Of a stretch of 64,000 bases of DNA, positions 1 through 10,497 are shown piece by piece. The notes under the pieces are model-generated. The model was not told the DNA's origin, ran no database searches, and worked only from the letters and a program-made list of their open reading frames with translations. Position 1 is the stretch's first letter. Every line of letters begins with the position of its first letter. Location of the stretch: assembly GCF_005221385.1 (NCBI RefSeq), contig NZ_CP039903.1:2989647-3053646 (forward strand). Direction: 5' to 3'. The DNA is from Agrobacterium tumefaciens. Lineage in GTDB: Bacteria; Pseudomonadota; Alphaproteobacteria; Rhizobiales; Rhizobiaceae. The position numbers and the translations under genes are program-made.

Positions 1-952
1 GCTTGGCAGCATGACGCCGGAAGAGCGCCAGACCCGGGGCGCTGCCATCAATCAGCTCAAGACGGAGATCACCGACCTCATCGGCGAGCGCAAGAACGCG
101 CTGAAGGATGCCGCCATCGCCGCCCGCCTGAAGGCGGAAACGGTGGATGTCAGCCTGCCGGTTCGCCAGTCCCCCACCGAGCGTGGCCGCATTCATCCCA
201 TCAGCCAGATCGTCGATGAAATCACCGCCATCTTCGCGGATATGGGGTTCTCGATCGCCGAAGGTCCTGACATCGAGACCGACTATTACAATTTCACGGC
301 GTTGAATTTCCCCGAAGGCCATCCGGCCCGCGAGATGCACGACACCTTTTTCTTCCAGCCGGATGAAAACGGCGAGCGCAAGGTGCTGCGCACCCATACC
401 TCGCCGGTGCAGATACGCACCATGGAAAGCCAGAAACCGCCGATCCGCATCGTCATTCCCGGCAAGACCTACCGTCAGGATTCCGACGCCACTCACTCGC
501 CAATGTTCCATCAGGTCGAAGGCCTTGTCATCGACAAGAAGGCGCATGTGGGCAATCTGCGCTGGGTACTGGAAGAGTTCTGCAAGACCTTCTTCGAGGT
601 CGACAGCGTGGTGATGCGTTTCCGCCCGTCCTTCTTCCCCTTCACGGAGCCGAGCTTCGAGGTGGATATCCAGTGCGACCGTTCCGGCCCCATCGTCAAG
701 TTCGGCGAGGGCAAGGACTGGATGGAAATCCTCGGCTGCGGCATGGTGCACCCCAATGTGCTGCGAGCCGGCGGGCTGGACCCGGATGAATATCAGGGCT
801 TTGCCTGGGGCATGGGCCTCGATCGCATCGCCATGCTGAAATACGGCATGCCGGACCTGCGCGATTTCTTCAACGCCGATGTCCGCTGGATGAACCATTA
901 CGGCTTCCGCCCGCTCGACATGCCGACGCTGTTCGGCGGTTTGAGCGTTTAA
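1..952 (+). CDS. pheS: Phenylalanine-tRNA ligase alpha subunit (5' truncated)
   Basis: Catalytic subunit of the cytoplasmic alpha2-beta2 phenylalanyl-tRNA synthetase, which charges tRNA-Phe. The reading frame is open to the left edge, so the start of the N-terminal coiled-coil arm lies outside the window; the ATG at 11 is internal to the family's usual ~360 residues. Class II motif 2 is seen as [20 protein letters not shown] and motif 3 as [14 protein letters not shown]. The GFA of motif 3 carries the small residue that shapes the Phe pocket. pheT follows 24 bases downstream, giving the usual pheST operon. Confidence 0.97.
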   Translation, partial: LGSMTPEERQTRGAAINQLKTEITDLIGERKNALKDAAIAARLKAETVDVSLPVRQSPTERGRIHPISQIVDEITAIFADMGFSIAEGPDIETDYYNFTALNFPEGHPAREMHDTFFFQPDENGERKVLRTHTSPVQIRTMESQKPPIRIVIPGKTYRQDSDATHSPMFHQVEGLVIDKKAHVGNLRWVLEEFCKTFFEVDSVVMRFRPSFFPFTEPSFEVDIQCDRSGPIVKFGEGKDWMEILGCGMVHPNVLRAGGLDPDEYQGFAWGMGLDRIAMLKYGMPDLRDFFNADVRWMNHYGFRPLDMPTLFGGLSV

Positions 953-976
953 TCCGGTTAGCCAAGGAGCAAAGAC

Positions 977-3400
977 ATGAAATTCACTCTTTCCTGGCTG
1001 AAAGAGCATCTGGATACCGATGCGACGCTGGACGAGATTTGCGAGCGGCTGACGGCGATTGGCCTCGAGGTCGAGGACGTTGACGACAAGGCGGCCTACA
1101 AGCCTTTCGTCATCGCCAAGGTGCTCTCCGCCGAGAAGCACCCGGAAGCTGACCGCCTGAAGGTTCTCTCCGTCGATGCCGGTGACGGCAAGCCGGTGCA
1201 GATCGTCTGCGGCGCCCCGAATGCACGCGCCGGCCTCGTTGGTGCGCTCGCGCGGCCCGGCATGTATGTTCCGGGCATCGACGTCACCCTTGCCGTCGGC
1301 AAGATACGCGGCGTCGAAAGCCACGGCATGATGTGCTCCGAAAAGGAGCTGAATATTTCCGACGATCACGACGGCATCATCGACCTGCCGCAGGATGCAC
1401 CTGTTGGTACCTCCTTTGCCACCTATGCCGGCCTCGACGATCCGGCCATCGAAATCAACCTGACGCCCAACCGTCCGGATTGCACCTCGATCTACGGTAT
1501 TGCCCGCGATCTCGCCGCTTCCGGTCTTGGCAAGCTGAAGACGAACGCAGCGCCGTCCTTCAAGGTGGAAGGCACAACCGCGGTTGATGTGAAACTTGAG
1601 CTGGATGATGCAGCACTCTGCCCCGGCTTTTCGCTGCGGATCGTGCGTGGCGTGAAGAACGGTCCAAGCCCGAAATGGATGCAGCAGCGCCTGATGGCGA
1701 TCGGCCTGCGTCCCATCAATGCGCTGGTCGATATCACCAACTACATGACCTTTGATCAGGGCCGGCCGATGCACGTCTTCGACGCCGCCAAGGTCAAGGG
1801 CGATCTGACGGTTCGTCGCGCGAAAGAGGGTGAGACCATCCTAGCGCTCGATCAGCGTGAATATAAGCTTGGCCCGAACAATGTCGTCATCGCCGACGAG
1901 AAAGGTCTCGAATCCATCGGCGGCGTCATGGGCGGCGAACATTCCGGCTGCGATGAAAACACCGTCGACGTGCTGATCGAATCCGCTCTCTGGGATCCGA
2001 TCAACATTGCCAAGACCGGCCGCTCGCTCGGCATCATCACCGATGCGCGTTATCGTTTCGAGCGTGGCGTCGATCCGGACTATATGGTTCCGGGTCTGGA
2101 GCGCACCACCGAACTGGTTCTCGAACTGTGCGGCGGTGTCGCTGGCGAAGCCCGGGTTGTCGGTTACAAGGGCCATCAGCCCAAGGTCGTGGATTTCCCG
2201 CTGGCGGAAGTGAAGCGCCTGACAGGTCTGGAAGTCTCGGCGGAAGAGAGCCTAACCATTCTCAAAGGCCTCGGTTTTGGCGTCGAGGGAACGGGCGAGC
2301 GCGTCTCCGTCACCGTACCGTCCTGGCGTCCGGATGTTGATGGCAAGGCCGATCTGGTGGAAGAGGTCATGCGCATCCATGGCGTCGACAACATCAAGCC
2401 GGAACCGCTTGAAAGCTTCGGCGCCGTCAACGGCCGTATCCTGACCACGCTGCAGGTCCGCACCCGCACCGCGCGTCGTGCCTTGGCAAGTCGTGGCATG
2501 CTGGAGGCCGTCACATGGTCCTTCATCCCGGAAGCGCAGGCAAAGCTGTTCGGCGGTGGTTCACCCGCGCTGAAACTCGCCAACCCCATCGCAGCCGACA
2601 TGTCGGACATGCGGCCTTCGCTGCTGCCCGGCCTCCTGACCGCCGCGCAGCGCAACGCCGATAAAGGCTATGGTGATGTCGCAATCTTCGAGGTCTCCGG
2701 CACCTATGAGGGCGATACGCCTGAGAAGCAGCGCCGCGTTGCCGGCGGCGTTCGCCGTGGTACGGCCTCGCTCGCAGGCAGCGGCCGCATGTGGTCCAAT
2801 GCTTTGAAGGGCGGTGGCAAGCCGGTGGATGTATACGACGCGAAGGCCGATGCGCTCTCGGTGCTGGAAGCCTGCGGCTTGCCCATGGCCAATGTGCAGA
2901 TCGAAGCCGGCGCGCCATCCTGGTATCACCCCGGTCGCTCCGGCACCATCAAGATGGGTCCGAAGGTCGTGCTCGGCTATTTCGGCGAGTTCCATCCGAA
3001 GACGCTGTCCGAACTGGATGTCTCCGGCGCCTATAGCGGCTTCGAGGTCTATCTCGACGCCATGCAGGAGCCGAAAAAGAAGGCGACCCGCACCAAGCCT
3101 GCGCTCGAGCTTTCGCCCTTCCAGGCGGTCAAGCGAGATTTCGCCTTCGTGGTCGACAAGTCGGTCGAGGCGGGCGCCATCATCAAGGCTGCAACGAGCG
3201 CCGACCGCAAGCTGATCACCGGCGTCAATGTCTTCGATATCTTCGAAGGCGCATCGCTCGGCGAGAACCGCAAGTCGGTCGCCATCGAAGTGCAGATCCA
3301 GCCGGTCGACAAGACGCTGACGGATGAGGATTTCGAGGCCCTGACGGCCAAGATCGTCGGCAATGTCGAGAAATCCACGGGCGGCGTTCTGCGCGCCTGA
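977..3400 (+). CDS. pheT: Phenylalanine-tRNA ligase beta subunit
   Basis: Beta subunit of phenylalanyl-tRNA synthetase, 807 residues, normal family length. In order: an EMAP/OB tRNA-binding domain (about 40-148, [20 protein letters not shown]), the B3/B4 editing region (about 210-380) that hydrolyses mischarged Tyr-tRNA-Phe, B5 (about 400-475), the catalytic-like core, and a C-terminal ferredoxin-fold anticodon-binding domain beginning near [15 protein letters not shown] (about 715-806). A good AAGGAG lies 7 bases before the ATG. It is co-transcribed with pheS and followed by a strong terminator. Confidence 0.98.
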   Translation: MKFTLSWLKEHLDTDATLDEICERLTAIGLEVEDVDDKAAYKPFVIAKVLSAEKHPEADRLKVLSVDAGDGKPVQIVCGAPNARAGLVGALARPGMYVPGIDVTLAVGKIRGVESHGMMCSEKELNISDDHDGIIDLPQDAPVGTSFATYAGLDDPAIEINLTPNRPDCTSIYGIARDLAASGLGKLKTNAAPSFKVEGTTAVDVKLELDDAALCPGFSLRIVRGVKNGPSPKWMQQRLMAIGLRPINALVDITNYMTFDQGRPMHVFDAAKVKGDLTVRRAKEGETILALDQREYKLGPNNVVIADEKGLESIGGVMGGEHSGCDENTVDVLIESALWDPINIAKTGRSLGIITDARYRFERGVDPDYMVPGLERTTELVLELCGGVAGEARVVGYKGHQPKVVDFPLAEVKRLTGLEVSAEESLTILKGLGFGVEGTGERVSVTVPSWRPDVDGKADLVEEVMRIHGVDNIKPEPLESFGAVNGRILTTLQVRTRTARRALASRGMLEAVTWSFIPEAQAKLFGGGSPALKLANPIAADMSDMRPSLLPGLLTAAQRNADKGYGDVAIFEVSGTYEGDTPEKQRRVAGGVRRGTASLAGSGRMWSNALKGGGKPVDVYDAKADALSVLEACGLPMANVQIEAGAPSWYHPGRSGTIKMGPKVVLGYFGEFHPKTLSELDVSGAYSGFEVYLDAMQEPKKKATRTKPALELSPFQAVKRDFAFVVDKSVEAGAIIKAATSADRKLITGVNVFDIFEGASLGENRKSVAIEVQIQPVDKTLTDEDFEALTAKIVGNVEKSTGGVLRA

Positions 3401-3421
3401 GAGTGGATGAAGGTCTGATTG

Positions 3422-3453
3422 AAAAAAGCCGCGGCAACTGCCGCGGCTTTTTG
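3422..3453. terminator. Bidirectional rho-independent terminator after pheT
   Basis: A-run, GC-rich arms AGCCGCGGC and GCCGCGGCT around a 4-base loop, then a T-run. Because both flanks are A/T tracts it can serve pheT on the plus strand and the convergent aldo/keto reductase (stop at 3458) on the minus strand. Confidence 0.9.
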
Positions 3454-3457
3454 GTTT

Positions 3458-4575
<1,118 letters not shown>

Positions 4576-4576
<1 letters not shown>

Positions 4577-5466
4577 TGAACCGTGTGCAACTCTCTCAGC
4601 TGGCCGTTCTCGCCGCCGTTGCCGAAGGCCGCAGCTTCCGCAAGGCCGCGGCTGAACTCGCCATTGCGCCCTCCGCCGTCAGCCATGCCGTCTCGTCGCT
4701 GGAGGCAAGTCTTGGACTGCGCCTGCTCCATCGTACCACCCGCAGCGTTTCGCCGACAGAGGAGGGCAGGCGGCTTCTCGAAACACTGGGTCCGGCGCTT
4801 GCCGATATCGATGCGGTCATCGAGACACTTGCCGAGCATGGCGGCAGACCGGCCGGGCCCCTGCGCATCACCTTGCCGAGGCTGGCCGCCGAGGATCTCA
4901 TCGTGCCGCGGCTGGGTGAATTCCTGCGGCTCTATCCCGATATCTCACTCGAAATCTCAACGGACGATCGTTTCGAAGATATTGTCGCGAAGGGTTTCGA
5001 TGCCGGTCTGCGGCTCGGGGAGCACCTGGATGCGGATATGATTGCGGTGAAAGCCAGCGGTGCGTGGCGCGGCGCGATTGTTGGTTCTCCGTCCTATTTT
5101 GCGGAAAATCCACCGCCACGCGATCCCAGGGATCTCATTCGGCATCGCTGCATCCGCCGGCGCTTCGCGAGTGGCCTTATCTATCGTTGGGAACTGGAGA
5201 AGAATGGCAAGCCGCTGGTGGTCGATGTTCAGGGACCTTTGATCCTGTCGGACCAGAGCCTCATTCGCCGGGCAGCAATTGATGGAGCAGGGCTTGCCTT
5301 CGTTTTCGAGCAGCGCGTCGAGGACGATATCAGGCAGGGCAGGCTCATCCGCGTGCTGGAGGACTGGTGTGCGCCCTTTGACGGCTTCTATATCTATTAT
5401 CCCTCGCGCCGGCAGATGCGCCCGGCGCTGAGGGCTTTCGTGGATTTCTTCCGCTTTCGGGTCTGA
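4576..5466 (+). CDS. LysR-family transcriptional regulator
   Basis: LysR-type regulator, 296 residues. Winged helix-turn-helix at about residues 5-62 (FRKAAAELAIAPSAVSHAVSSLE), then a PBP2-like effector domain at about 90-290. The ATG at 4576 gives the canonical LTTR N-terminus (MNRVQLSQLAVL); longer in-frame starts upstream would run through the promoter region. No Shine-Dalgarno precedes this ATG, so translation may be leaderless. It is divergent from the aldo/keto reductase, the likely target, and its stop abuts the convergent GNAT gene with no gap. Confidence 0.92.
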
Positions 5467-5910
5467 TCAGAACTTGATGCGATAACGAATATGGCCGTCG
5501 CTTTTCACGTAGCTGTCGTAAAGTTTCTGGGCGCGTTGATTGTCCTCGCCAGTGTGCCAGTAAAGCCGTGACCAGCCCTTTTCCTTGCAGATCGCGATAA
5601 GATCGTCCATCAGCGCCCGGCCCGTCCCCTTGCCGCGGATTTCGCCATCAACAAACAAATCCTCCAGATAGCAATCGGGCGTCTTCACCCAGGTGGAATC
5701 ATGGAAGTGATGGATGGCGAAACCGGCCATGCGGTCACCAAGCATGGCCACACGCATGGAAACCCGCGATGTGGGATCAAGAATGCGTGCCCAGGTATGG
5801 TCAGTCACGTCACCGGCAAGTTCGACCTCATAAAAAGCGAGGTAATCGTTCCAGAGGCGCAGCCATTCCGCCCGGTCAGCCGGCTGCGCATCACGAATTG
5901 TAAGCTCCAT
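5467..5910 (-). CDS. GNAT-family N-acetyltransferase
   Basis: Single-domain GNAT acetyltransferase, 147 residues, transferring acetyl from acetyl-CoA to an amine on an unknown substrate. The acetyl-CoA-binding signature is seen at about residues 85-110 (LEDLFVDGEIRGKGTGRALMDDLI, with R-G-K-G-T-G as the pyrophosphate loop), followed by the typical C-terminal strand with RLYWHTGEDNQRAQKLYD. The gene follows the aldo/keto reductase by 1 base (TAA-G-ATG), so the two form an operon. Confidence 0.93.
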   Translation of the reverse strand: MELTIRDAQPADRAEWLRLWNDYLAFYEVELAGDVTDHTWARILDPTSRVSMRVAMLGDRMAGFAIHHFHDSTWVKTPDCYLEDLFVDGEIRGKGTGRALMDDLIAICKEKGWSRLYWHTGEDNQRAQKLYDSYVKSDGHIRYRIKF

Positions 5911-5911
5911 C

Positions 5912-6862
5912 TTATGCGCCCGCCTTGTCGAGAAGGGTCATCATTTCATCGGTCAGCTTCAGGTCGACGGCGCGTTTGAAGCTTTCAAGCTGCGACAGGC
6001 TGGTGGCGCTGGCAATCGGCGCGGTTATCGCCTTTTTCCGCAACAGCCACGCCAGCGCGATATCGGCGAGCTTGGCCCCGGTCTGCACCGCCACCGCATC
6101 CATCGCCCCCAAAACGGCAAGGCCGCGCGTATTGACGTATTCGCCGACACGATAGCTGCGGGCAACGCCTTCCGTATCGGCCTTGGCACGGTATTTCCCG
6201 GTCAGGAAACCGGCTGCAAGGCTGTAATAGTTGATGACGCCGATCTCTTCTTGCACACAAAGATCAGCAAGTGGACCTTCGAAATCCGCGCGATTATAGA
6301 GATTATATTCCGGCTGCAGCACGTCGTAACGCGGAAGATTGTTTTTCGCCGCCGTATCCAGCGCCTCCTGAAGCTGGCTGGCGGAATAGTTGGAGCAACC
6401 GATGGCGCGGATTTTTCCCTGTTCCTTCAGCTTTGCGAAGGCGGCAAGCGTCTCTTCCAGCGGCACGTCGGCATCCGGCTTGTGGGCGAGATAGAGGTCG
6501 ATATAGTCGGTCTGCAGCCGCTTCAGCGAAGCATCGACAGCCTCTGTGATCCACTTGGCGCTGAGGCCGGTCTTCTGGCCGCGATTGTCAAAACCGACCT
6601 TGGTGACGATCACCGCATCCTCGCGCTTCACGCTCGATTGCTTCAGCCATTTGCCGATAATGGCTTCGGATTCGCCGCCCTCATGCCCGTCCACCCAGGC
6701 GGAATAGACATCCGCCGTGTCGATGGCGTTGAACCCGGCGTCGAAAAAAGCGTCGAGCAGGGTAAAGGAAGTCTTCTCATCCGCTGTCCAGCCGAACACG
6801 TTGCCGCCGAAAACGATCGGGGCGATGGAGAGGCCGGTGCGGCCGAGGTTTCGTTTTTCCAC
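5912..6862 (-). CDS. Aldo/keto reductase (second)
   Basis: Aldo/keto reductase of the Tas/YdjG-like group, 316 residues. The tetrad is visible as Asp and Tyr in DTADVYSAW, Lys in VIVTKVGFD and His in YLAHKPDADVP. RAIGCSNYSASQL is the typical barrel strand and APIASATSLSQLE the cofactor loop. It shares little with the reductase at 3458-4459 beyond the fold, so this is not a recent tandem duplication. It is first in a two-gene operon with the GNAT gene. Substrate unknown. Confidence 0.93.
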   Translation of the reverse strand: MEKRNLGRTGLSIAPIVFGGNVFGWTADEKTSFTLLDAFFDAGFNAIDTADVYSAWVDGHEGGESEAIIGKWLKQSSVKREDAVIVTKVGFDNRGQKTGLSAKWITEAVDASLKRLQTDYIDLYLAHKPDADVPLEETLAAFAKLKEQGKIRAIGCSNYSASQLQEALDTAAKNNLPRYDVLQPEYNLYNRADFEGPLADLCVQEEIGVINYYSLAAGFLTGKYRAKADTEGVARSYRVGEYVNTRGLAVLGAMDAVAVQTGAKLADIALAWLLRKKAITAPIASATSLSQLESFKRAVDLKLTDEMMTLLDKAGA

Positions 6863-6972
6863 GGGGAATGCTCCTGTTGCTGACTTGGTGACAAGGTTAG
6901 CAACTGCTCATCCGCATAACCATTCAATTCCTTTGATGGCACTCATCAGGCAATGGACGGAAGCTGGCGAGA

Positions 6973-7956
6973 TCAGCTCCGATAGCCGCGATAGTGGCTG
7001 GGCGGAAGGTGATTATGCTGTTGCCACACACGCCGCAAATGCCGGGCAGAGGCAAATCCCGCCCGTTCGGCGATGGCCTCCATGTCGAGGCGGCTATTGG
7101 CGAGAATGTCTCGGGCCAAATTGACCCGCATCAGATTGACGTAATCGATAACGCTGATGCCGGTATGTTCACGAAACAGGCGCGACAGATGCCTTTCGCT
7201 GAGGGCTGCAATATCGGCCAGGCCTTCCAGCGACCAGTCTCGGGCCGGCTCCGCCATCACCGTGTCCTGCACGCGGTGAATGGCGGGGTGCATGTGGTTA
7301 CGGCCTGTCAGCCAGGGCGAAATTTGCGGATCGCTGCCGTTGCGCCTGAGATAGATAACCATGGTTTTTGCAATGCGCGCCGCGACCGCCGGGGATGTCA
7401 GCCGGGAAACCACATGCAGCATCAGGTCTATGCCGGTGGAGATGCCAGCGCTTGAGAAGCGGTTTCCGTCCTCGACGAACAGTCGGTTTTCGGCCACCTG
7501 GGACAATGGCGCGATGCGTCGCAGCGCTTCGATGCAATCGGCATGTGTTGTGCAGCTTCGTCCGTCGAAAAGTCCCGCCTCTCCCGCCAGCAATGCACCG
7601 GAGCAGATGGAAATGACAATGGTATCGATACGCGCGACACGGCCCAGCCATGCCGTCAATGCCTGCCGCTCCCGCCGCGTTTCCGGCTCGCTCTCGGAAC
7701 GTGAAGTGCTGCCGGAGATCAAGAGAAACGCATTTTCCGGAAGCGCCGCGGGCAGGGCCTCCAGACCGCAAAGGTCAAGACCGATCGAGGATTGTTGCCT
7801 GTCCCTTGCCGCAATGTAGTGGCAGTCGAAAAAAATGTCGCTTTGCTCACCATTGGCATAACGGATCACCTGCAGGGGACCGGCAATATCGAGCAACAGC
7901 GCGTGCGGCGGCACAAGCGTATAAAAGGGAATGATGCGTGTGCCGCCTTTGTCCAT
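6973..7956 (-). CDS. GlxA-type AraC regulator with DJ-1/PfpI domain
   Basis: Transcriptional regulator, 327 residues. An N-terminal DJ-1/PfpI-like class I glutamine-amidotransferase fold (about 8-175, with the nucleophile-elbow-like ISICSGALLAGEAGLF) acts as the sensor, and a C-terminal AraC double helix-turn-helix (about 225-320, LSERHLSRLFREHTGISVIDYV, ERAGFASARHLRRVW) binds DNA. The ATG overlaps the stop of the upstream isochorismatase gene by one base (TGATG), so the two are translationally coupled and the hydrolase is a likely part of the regulated pathway. Confidence 0.93.
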   Translation of the reverse strand: MDKGGTRIIPFYTLVPPHALLLDIAGPLQVIRYANGEQSDIFFDCHYIAARDRQQSSIGLDLCGLEALPAALPENAFLLISGSTSRSESEPETRRERQALTAWLGRVARIDTIVISICSGALLAGEAGLFDGRSCTTHADCIEALRRIAPLSQVAENRLFVEDGNRFSSAGISTGIDLMLHVVSRLTSPAVAARIAKTMVIYLRRNGSDPQISPWLTGRNHMHPAIHRVQDTVMAEPARDWSLEGLADIAALSERHLSRLFREHTGISVIDYVNLMRVNLARDILANSRLDMEAIAERAGFASARHLRRVWQQHNHLPPSHYRGYRS

Positions 7957-8516
7957 CAGGCTGCTTCTTTCAGGGTTGTAAGCGCGTCATTCACCGTAGC
8001 GATGCGTGCGAAGCGGCCGGCCAGCACCAGCTCGGTGCGTTTGCGGATATCGTCGGCGCTGAATACCGTGCCGGACGCATGTGTCATGGGAAAGGTCAAT
8101 GTCGCCTCGGTGACGTATTCGACGTTGTAGCCGAGATCGGAAGCGTGCCGCGTCGTCGTTTCGCAGCATTGTTCAGTGCGGATGCCCGAGACGATCAGCC
8201 GATTGATGCCTTTCTGCGTCAGCCAGATTTCAAGGCCGGTGCCAGCGAAAGCCGAATGGCGGTTCTTGTGAAAGGTCACGTCGGGTGCGATCTCCACACC
8301 CTCAAGCGTGCGGACATAGCCGCTGTCTTTCGAGAAGGCCCTGTCGCCATCGACATGGAAGATTTGCACAACGGGAATTCCCGCGGCCTTGGCGCCGTCA
8401 ATCAATCCCTGCTGTTTCTCCAGATAGGCAGCAAGTCCGCTTTCCTCGAAATAAGGGGTGTGCCGAAACGATTCCTGAACGTCGATAACGAGCAGCGCGG
8501 TGTGAGAAGAGGACAT
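7956..8516 (-). CDS. Isochorismatase-like cysteine hydrolase
   Basis: Cysteine hydrolase of the isochorismatase/nicotinamidase fold, 186 residues from the start chosen. The catalytic triad is visible: Asp in ALLVIDVQESF, Lys in VTFHKNRHSAF and Cys in SGIRTEQCCETTTRHA. The start at 8516 (MSSSHTALL) is preferred over 8531 because GGAG lies 9 bases before it. It forms an operon with the AraC-type regulator. The substrate is unknown; members act on isochorismate, nicotinamide, ureides or carbamoyl compounds. Confidence 0.92.
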   Translation of the reverse strand: MSSSHTALLVIDVQESFRHTPYFEESGLAAYLEKQQGLIDGAKAAGIPVVQIFHVDGDRAFSKDSGYVRTLEGVEIAPDVTFHKNRHSAFAGTGLEIWLTQKGINRLIVSGIRTEQCCETTTRHASDLGYNVEYVTEATLTFPMTHASGTVFSADDIRKRTELVLAGRFARIATVNDALTTLKEAA

Positions 8517-8545
8517 TTCATGTTTCTCCATTGGGTTTATTCATA

Positions 8546-8564
8546 GCATAATTCCCCCTTATGC
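8546..8564. promoter_or_regulatory. Inverted repeat in divergent promoter region
   Basis: GCATAA and TTATGC separated by 7 bases lie 30 bases upstream of the isochorismatase start, between two divergent transcription units. This is a possible binding site for the adjacent AraC-type regulator. The arms are short and AraC-family sites are usually direct repeats, so support is weak. Confidence 0.3.
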
Positions 8565-8700
8565 ATCCCGATAAAAGCAACCAGGCCGACAAAGGCAGGA
8601 CACATCCGGCCATACTTTCTGGTGATCGGACTTTGCCGGCTTGCCACACGGTGCCGGGGTGGTAAGTTTCCGAAGAAATGGCAGAGTGGGGAGAACGGGA

Positions 8701-9684
8701 ATGCTGCGCTTCGGAATAATCTCAACGGCGAAAATCGCTCAGGATCACGTCATTCCGGCAATACAGGATGCGCAAGACTGTGTGGTCAGCGCTATCGCCA
8801 GCCGCGATCGCGCCAAAGCGCGCGCGGTTGCCGAGCGTTTTTCCGTGCCGCATGCCTTCGGTTCCTATGAGGAGATGCTGGCATCGGATGTGATCGATGC
8901 GGTCTATATTCCGCTTCCAACCGCGCAGCATGTGGAATGGACAATCAAGGCGGCCGATGCTGGCAAGCATGTGCTGTGCGAAAAGCCGATTGCGCTGGAG
9001 GCGCGGGAGATCGATACGCTTATCGCCGCGCGCGACCGCAACGGCGTTGTTGTGTCCGAGGCTTTCATGGTCACCTATGCGCCGGTCTGGGCCAAGGTGA
9101 AGGAGTTGCTGGCATCCGGCGCCATCGGCACGCTGAAACATGTTCAGGGCGCTTTCAGCTATTTCAATCGCGATCCCGGCAACATGCGCAATATTCCCGA
9201 ACTGGGCGGCGGCGCCCTGCCGGATATCGGTGTCTACCCAACCATCGTGACCCGTTTTGCCACCGGCGCGGAGCCGAAGCGCGTGCAGGCCACGGTTGAG
9301 CGCGACAGGGAATTCGGCACGGATATCTATTCCAGCGTCAGAGCTGATTTCGGCGGTTTCGAACTGAGCTTTTATCTGTCGACCCAGCTTGCCGCCCGTC
9401 AGCTCATGGTCTTTCACGGCACGGATGGTTACATCGAGGTCAAATCCCCTTTCAACGCCAATCGCTGGGGTGCGGAAGAGATCGAGCTGACCAATCAGGC
9501 CCATAACCAGTCGCAAGTCTTTCGGTTTCAGGATAGCCGTCAATACAAGCTGGAGGCGGAGGCCTTTGCCCGCGCAGTGAAGGGTGAGGGCGAAGTCGTT
9601 ACGCTGGAAAGCTCGAGGAAGAACCAGCTTTTTATCGACGCCATATATCGGGCAGCCGAAAAGGACGGTTGGGAACCGGTTTAA
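8701..9684 (+). CDS. Gfo/Idh/MocA-family oxidoreductase
   Basis: NAD(P)-dependent sugar-type dehydrogenase, 327 residues. N-terminal Rossmann domain ([20 protein letters not shown], residues 2-20), the family's EKP motif in [14 protein letters not shown] (about 98) with its catalytic or structural Lys, and a C-terminal alpha/beta domain with [12 protein letters not shown] (about 165-178). The start at 8701 fits the family N-terminus and follows GGGGAG. Its last 4 bases overlap the convergent GtrA-like gene. The polyol or sugar substrate cannot be inferred. Confidence 0.93.
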   Translation: MLRFGIISTAKIAQDHVIPAIQDAQDCVVSAIASRDRAKARAVAERFSVPHAFGSYEEMLASDVIDAVYIPLPTAQHVEWTIKAADAGKHVLCEKPIALEAREIDTLIAARDRNGVVVSEAFMVTYAPVWAKVKELLASGAIGTLKHVQGAFSYFNRDPGNMRNIPELGGGALPDIGVYPTIVTRFATGAEPKRVQATVERDREFGTDIYSSVRADFGGFELSFYLSTQLAARQLMVFHGTDGYIEVKSPFNANRWGAEEIELTNQAHNQSQVFRFQDSRQYKLEAEAFARAVKGEGEVVTLESSRKNQLFIDAIYRAAEKDGWEPV

Positions 9685-10052
9685 TCCCGGTCCAACTGTT
9701 GTTTTTGCAGCCGTCGGTAGCCATAAAGCGCCAACAGCAATGCCGCGAATGCTGAAAAGGCGAGCGGGATAAGCGGCTGGACCAGCGGGTTGCGCCATTG
9801 CAGCAACATAAACAGCCCCACACCGACGACGCGGGCGGTGAGCGTCACAGCATTCACGAGAAAAACGCTCAACGTGGCCGGTGCACCGCCGTTGGCGCGG
9901 TTCAACCGCCAGCTCGTTGCAACGCCTGCCGCCGCACCGGGCAATCGGGCGGAAAGCGGATCGACACCGAGATAGAAAATGAGCAGGCAGGTGACGGTAA
10001 GGTCAGCGGCCAATCCGCAAATCTCGGTCAATGCGAAGTGCGGAAGTCTCAA
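9681..10052 (-). CDS. GtrA-like four-helix membrane protein
   Basis: Small polytopic inner-membrane protein, 123 residues, with four hydrophobic segments (about 8-30, 35-50, 58-80 and 88-108). It resembles the GtrA/DPMS flippase-like family involved in moving lipid-linked sugars ([20 protein letters not shown], then a TSWRLNRAN segment). The start is TTG at 10052: the frame contains no ATG after the stop of the upstream gene, which lies in the same frame 12 bases before, suggesting coupled translation. Family assignment is moderately sure. Confidence 0.72.
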   Translation of the reverse strand: MRLPHFALTEICGLAADLTVTCLLIFYLGVDPLSARLPGAAAGVATSWRLNRANGGAPATLSVFLVNAVTLTARVVGVGLFMLLQWRNPLVQPLIPLAFSAFAALLLALYGYRRLQKQQLDRD

Positions 10053-10064
10053 GGCCGTTAGCTT

Positions 10065-10307
10065 TTAAAGCGTCGGCTGCGTGGAGCGCGGGCGTTGCAG
10101 CACGAGAAGGCCGATGACGACACCGACGACGCCGAAATTATACCCGGCGAGCGCCAGAAGCAGCGACATCAACGGTACGGCCGTAGAAGAAAGCGCCATT
10201 GCTATACCATAAGCGCCGATAATCATCATGCAGATGAAAATGATGCTGAAGACAGAACGCAACGCAACTGCGGTTACGCCAAGCACTGTGGCGGTAAGAA
10301 AAATCAT
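10065..10307 (-). CDS. Small membrane protein of unknown function
   Basis: 80 residues, almost entirely hydrophobic, with two or three membrane segments (about 2-20, 22-42 and 48-70) and a short basic C-terminus (LQRPRSTQPTL). I do not recognise the family. A very strong AGAGGAGG lies 8 bases before the ATG, which supports a real gene. It lies just upstream of the GtrA-like gene in the same frame, so the pair is probably one operon. Confidence 0.75.
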   Translation of the reverse strand: MIFLTATVLGVTAVALRSVFSIIFICMMIIGAYGIAMALSSTAVPLMSLLLALAGYNFGVVGVVIGLLVLQRPRSTQPTL

Positions 10308-10497
10308 GGATGCCGCCTCCTCTTTGGTTGCCGGGCCCGGGACAAGACGTAGCGTCTTCTTCCCTAACGAACCCTTGTTTTCTCCTCCGTTCCCTGTTTT
10401 CCTAACTCGTTAGTTGAGGATATGGTTTCATCGCCGTTAAAATCGGGCTGGCGAGCACCGGCATTTCCGAATCGACGGGTTTTGGTTACAAACGGTC

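Noticed and set aside
8722..9798. 358-codon minus-strand ORF
   Set aside because: Shadow of the Gfo/Idh/MocA oxidoreductase gene.
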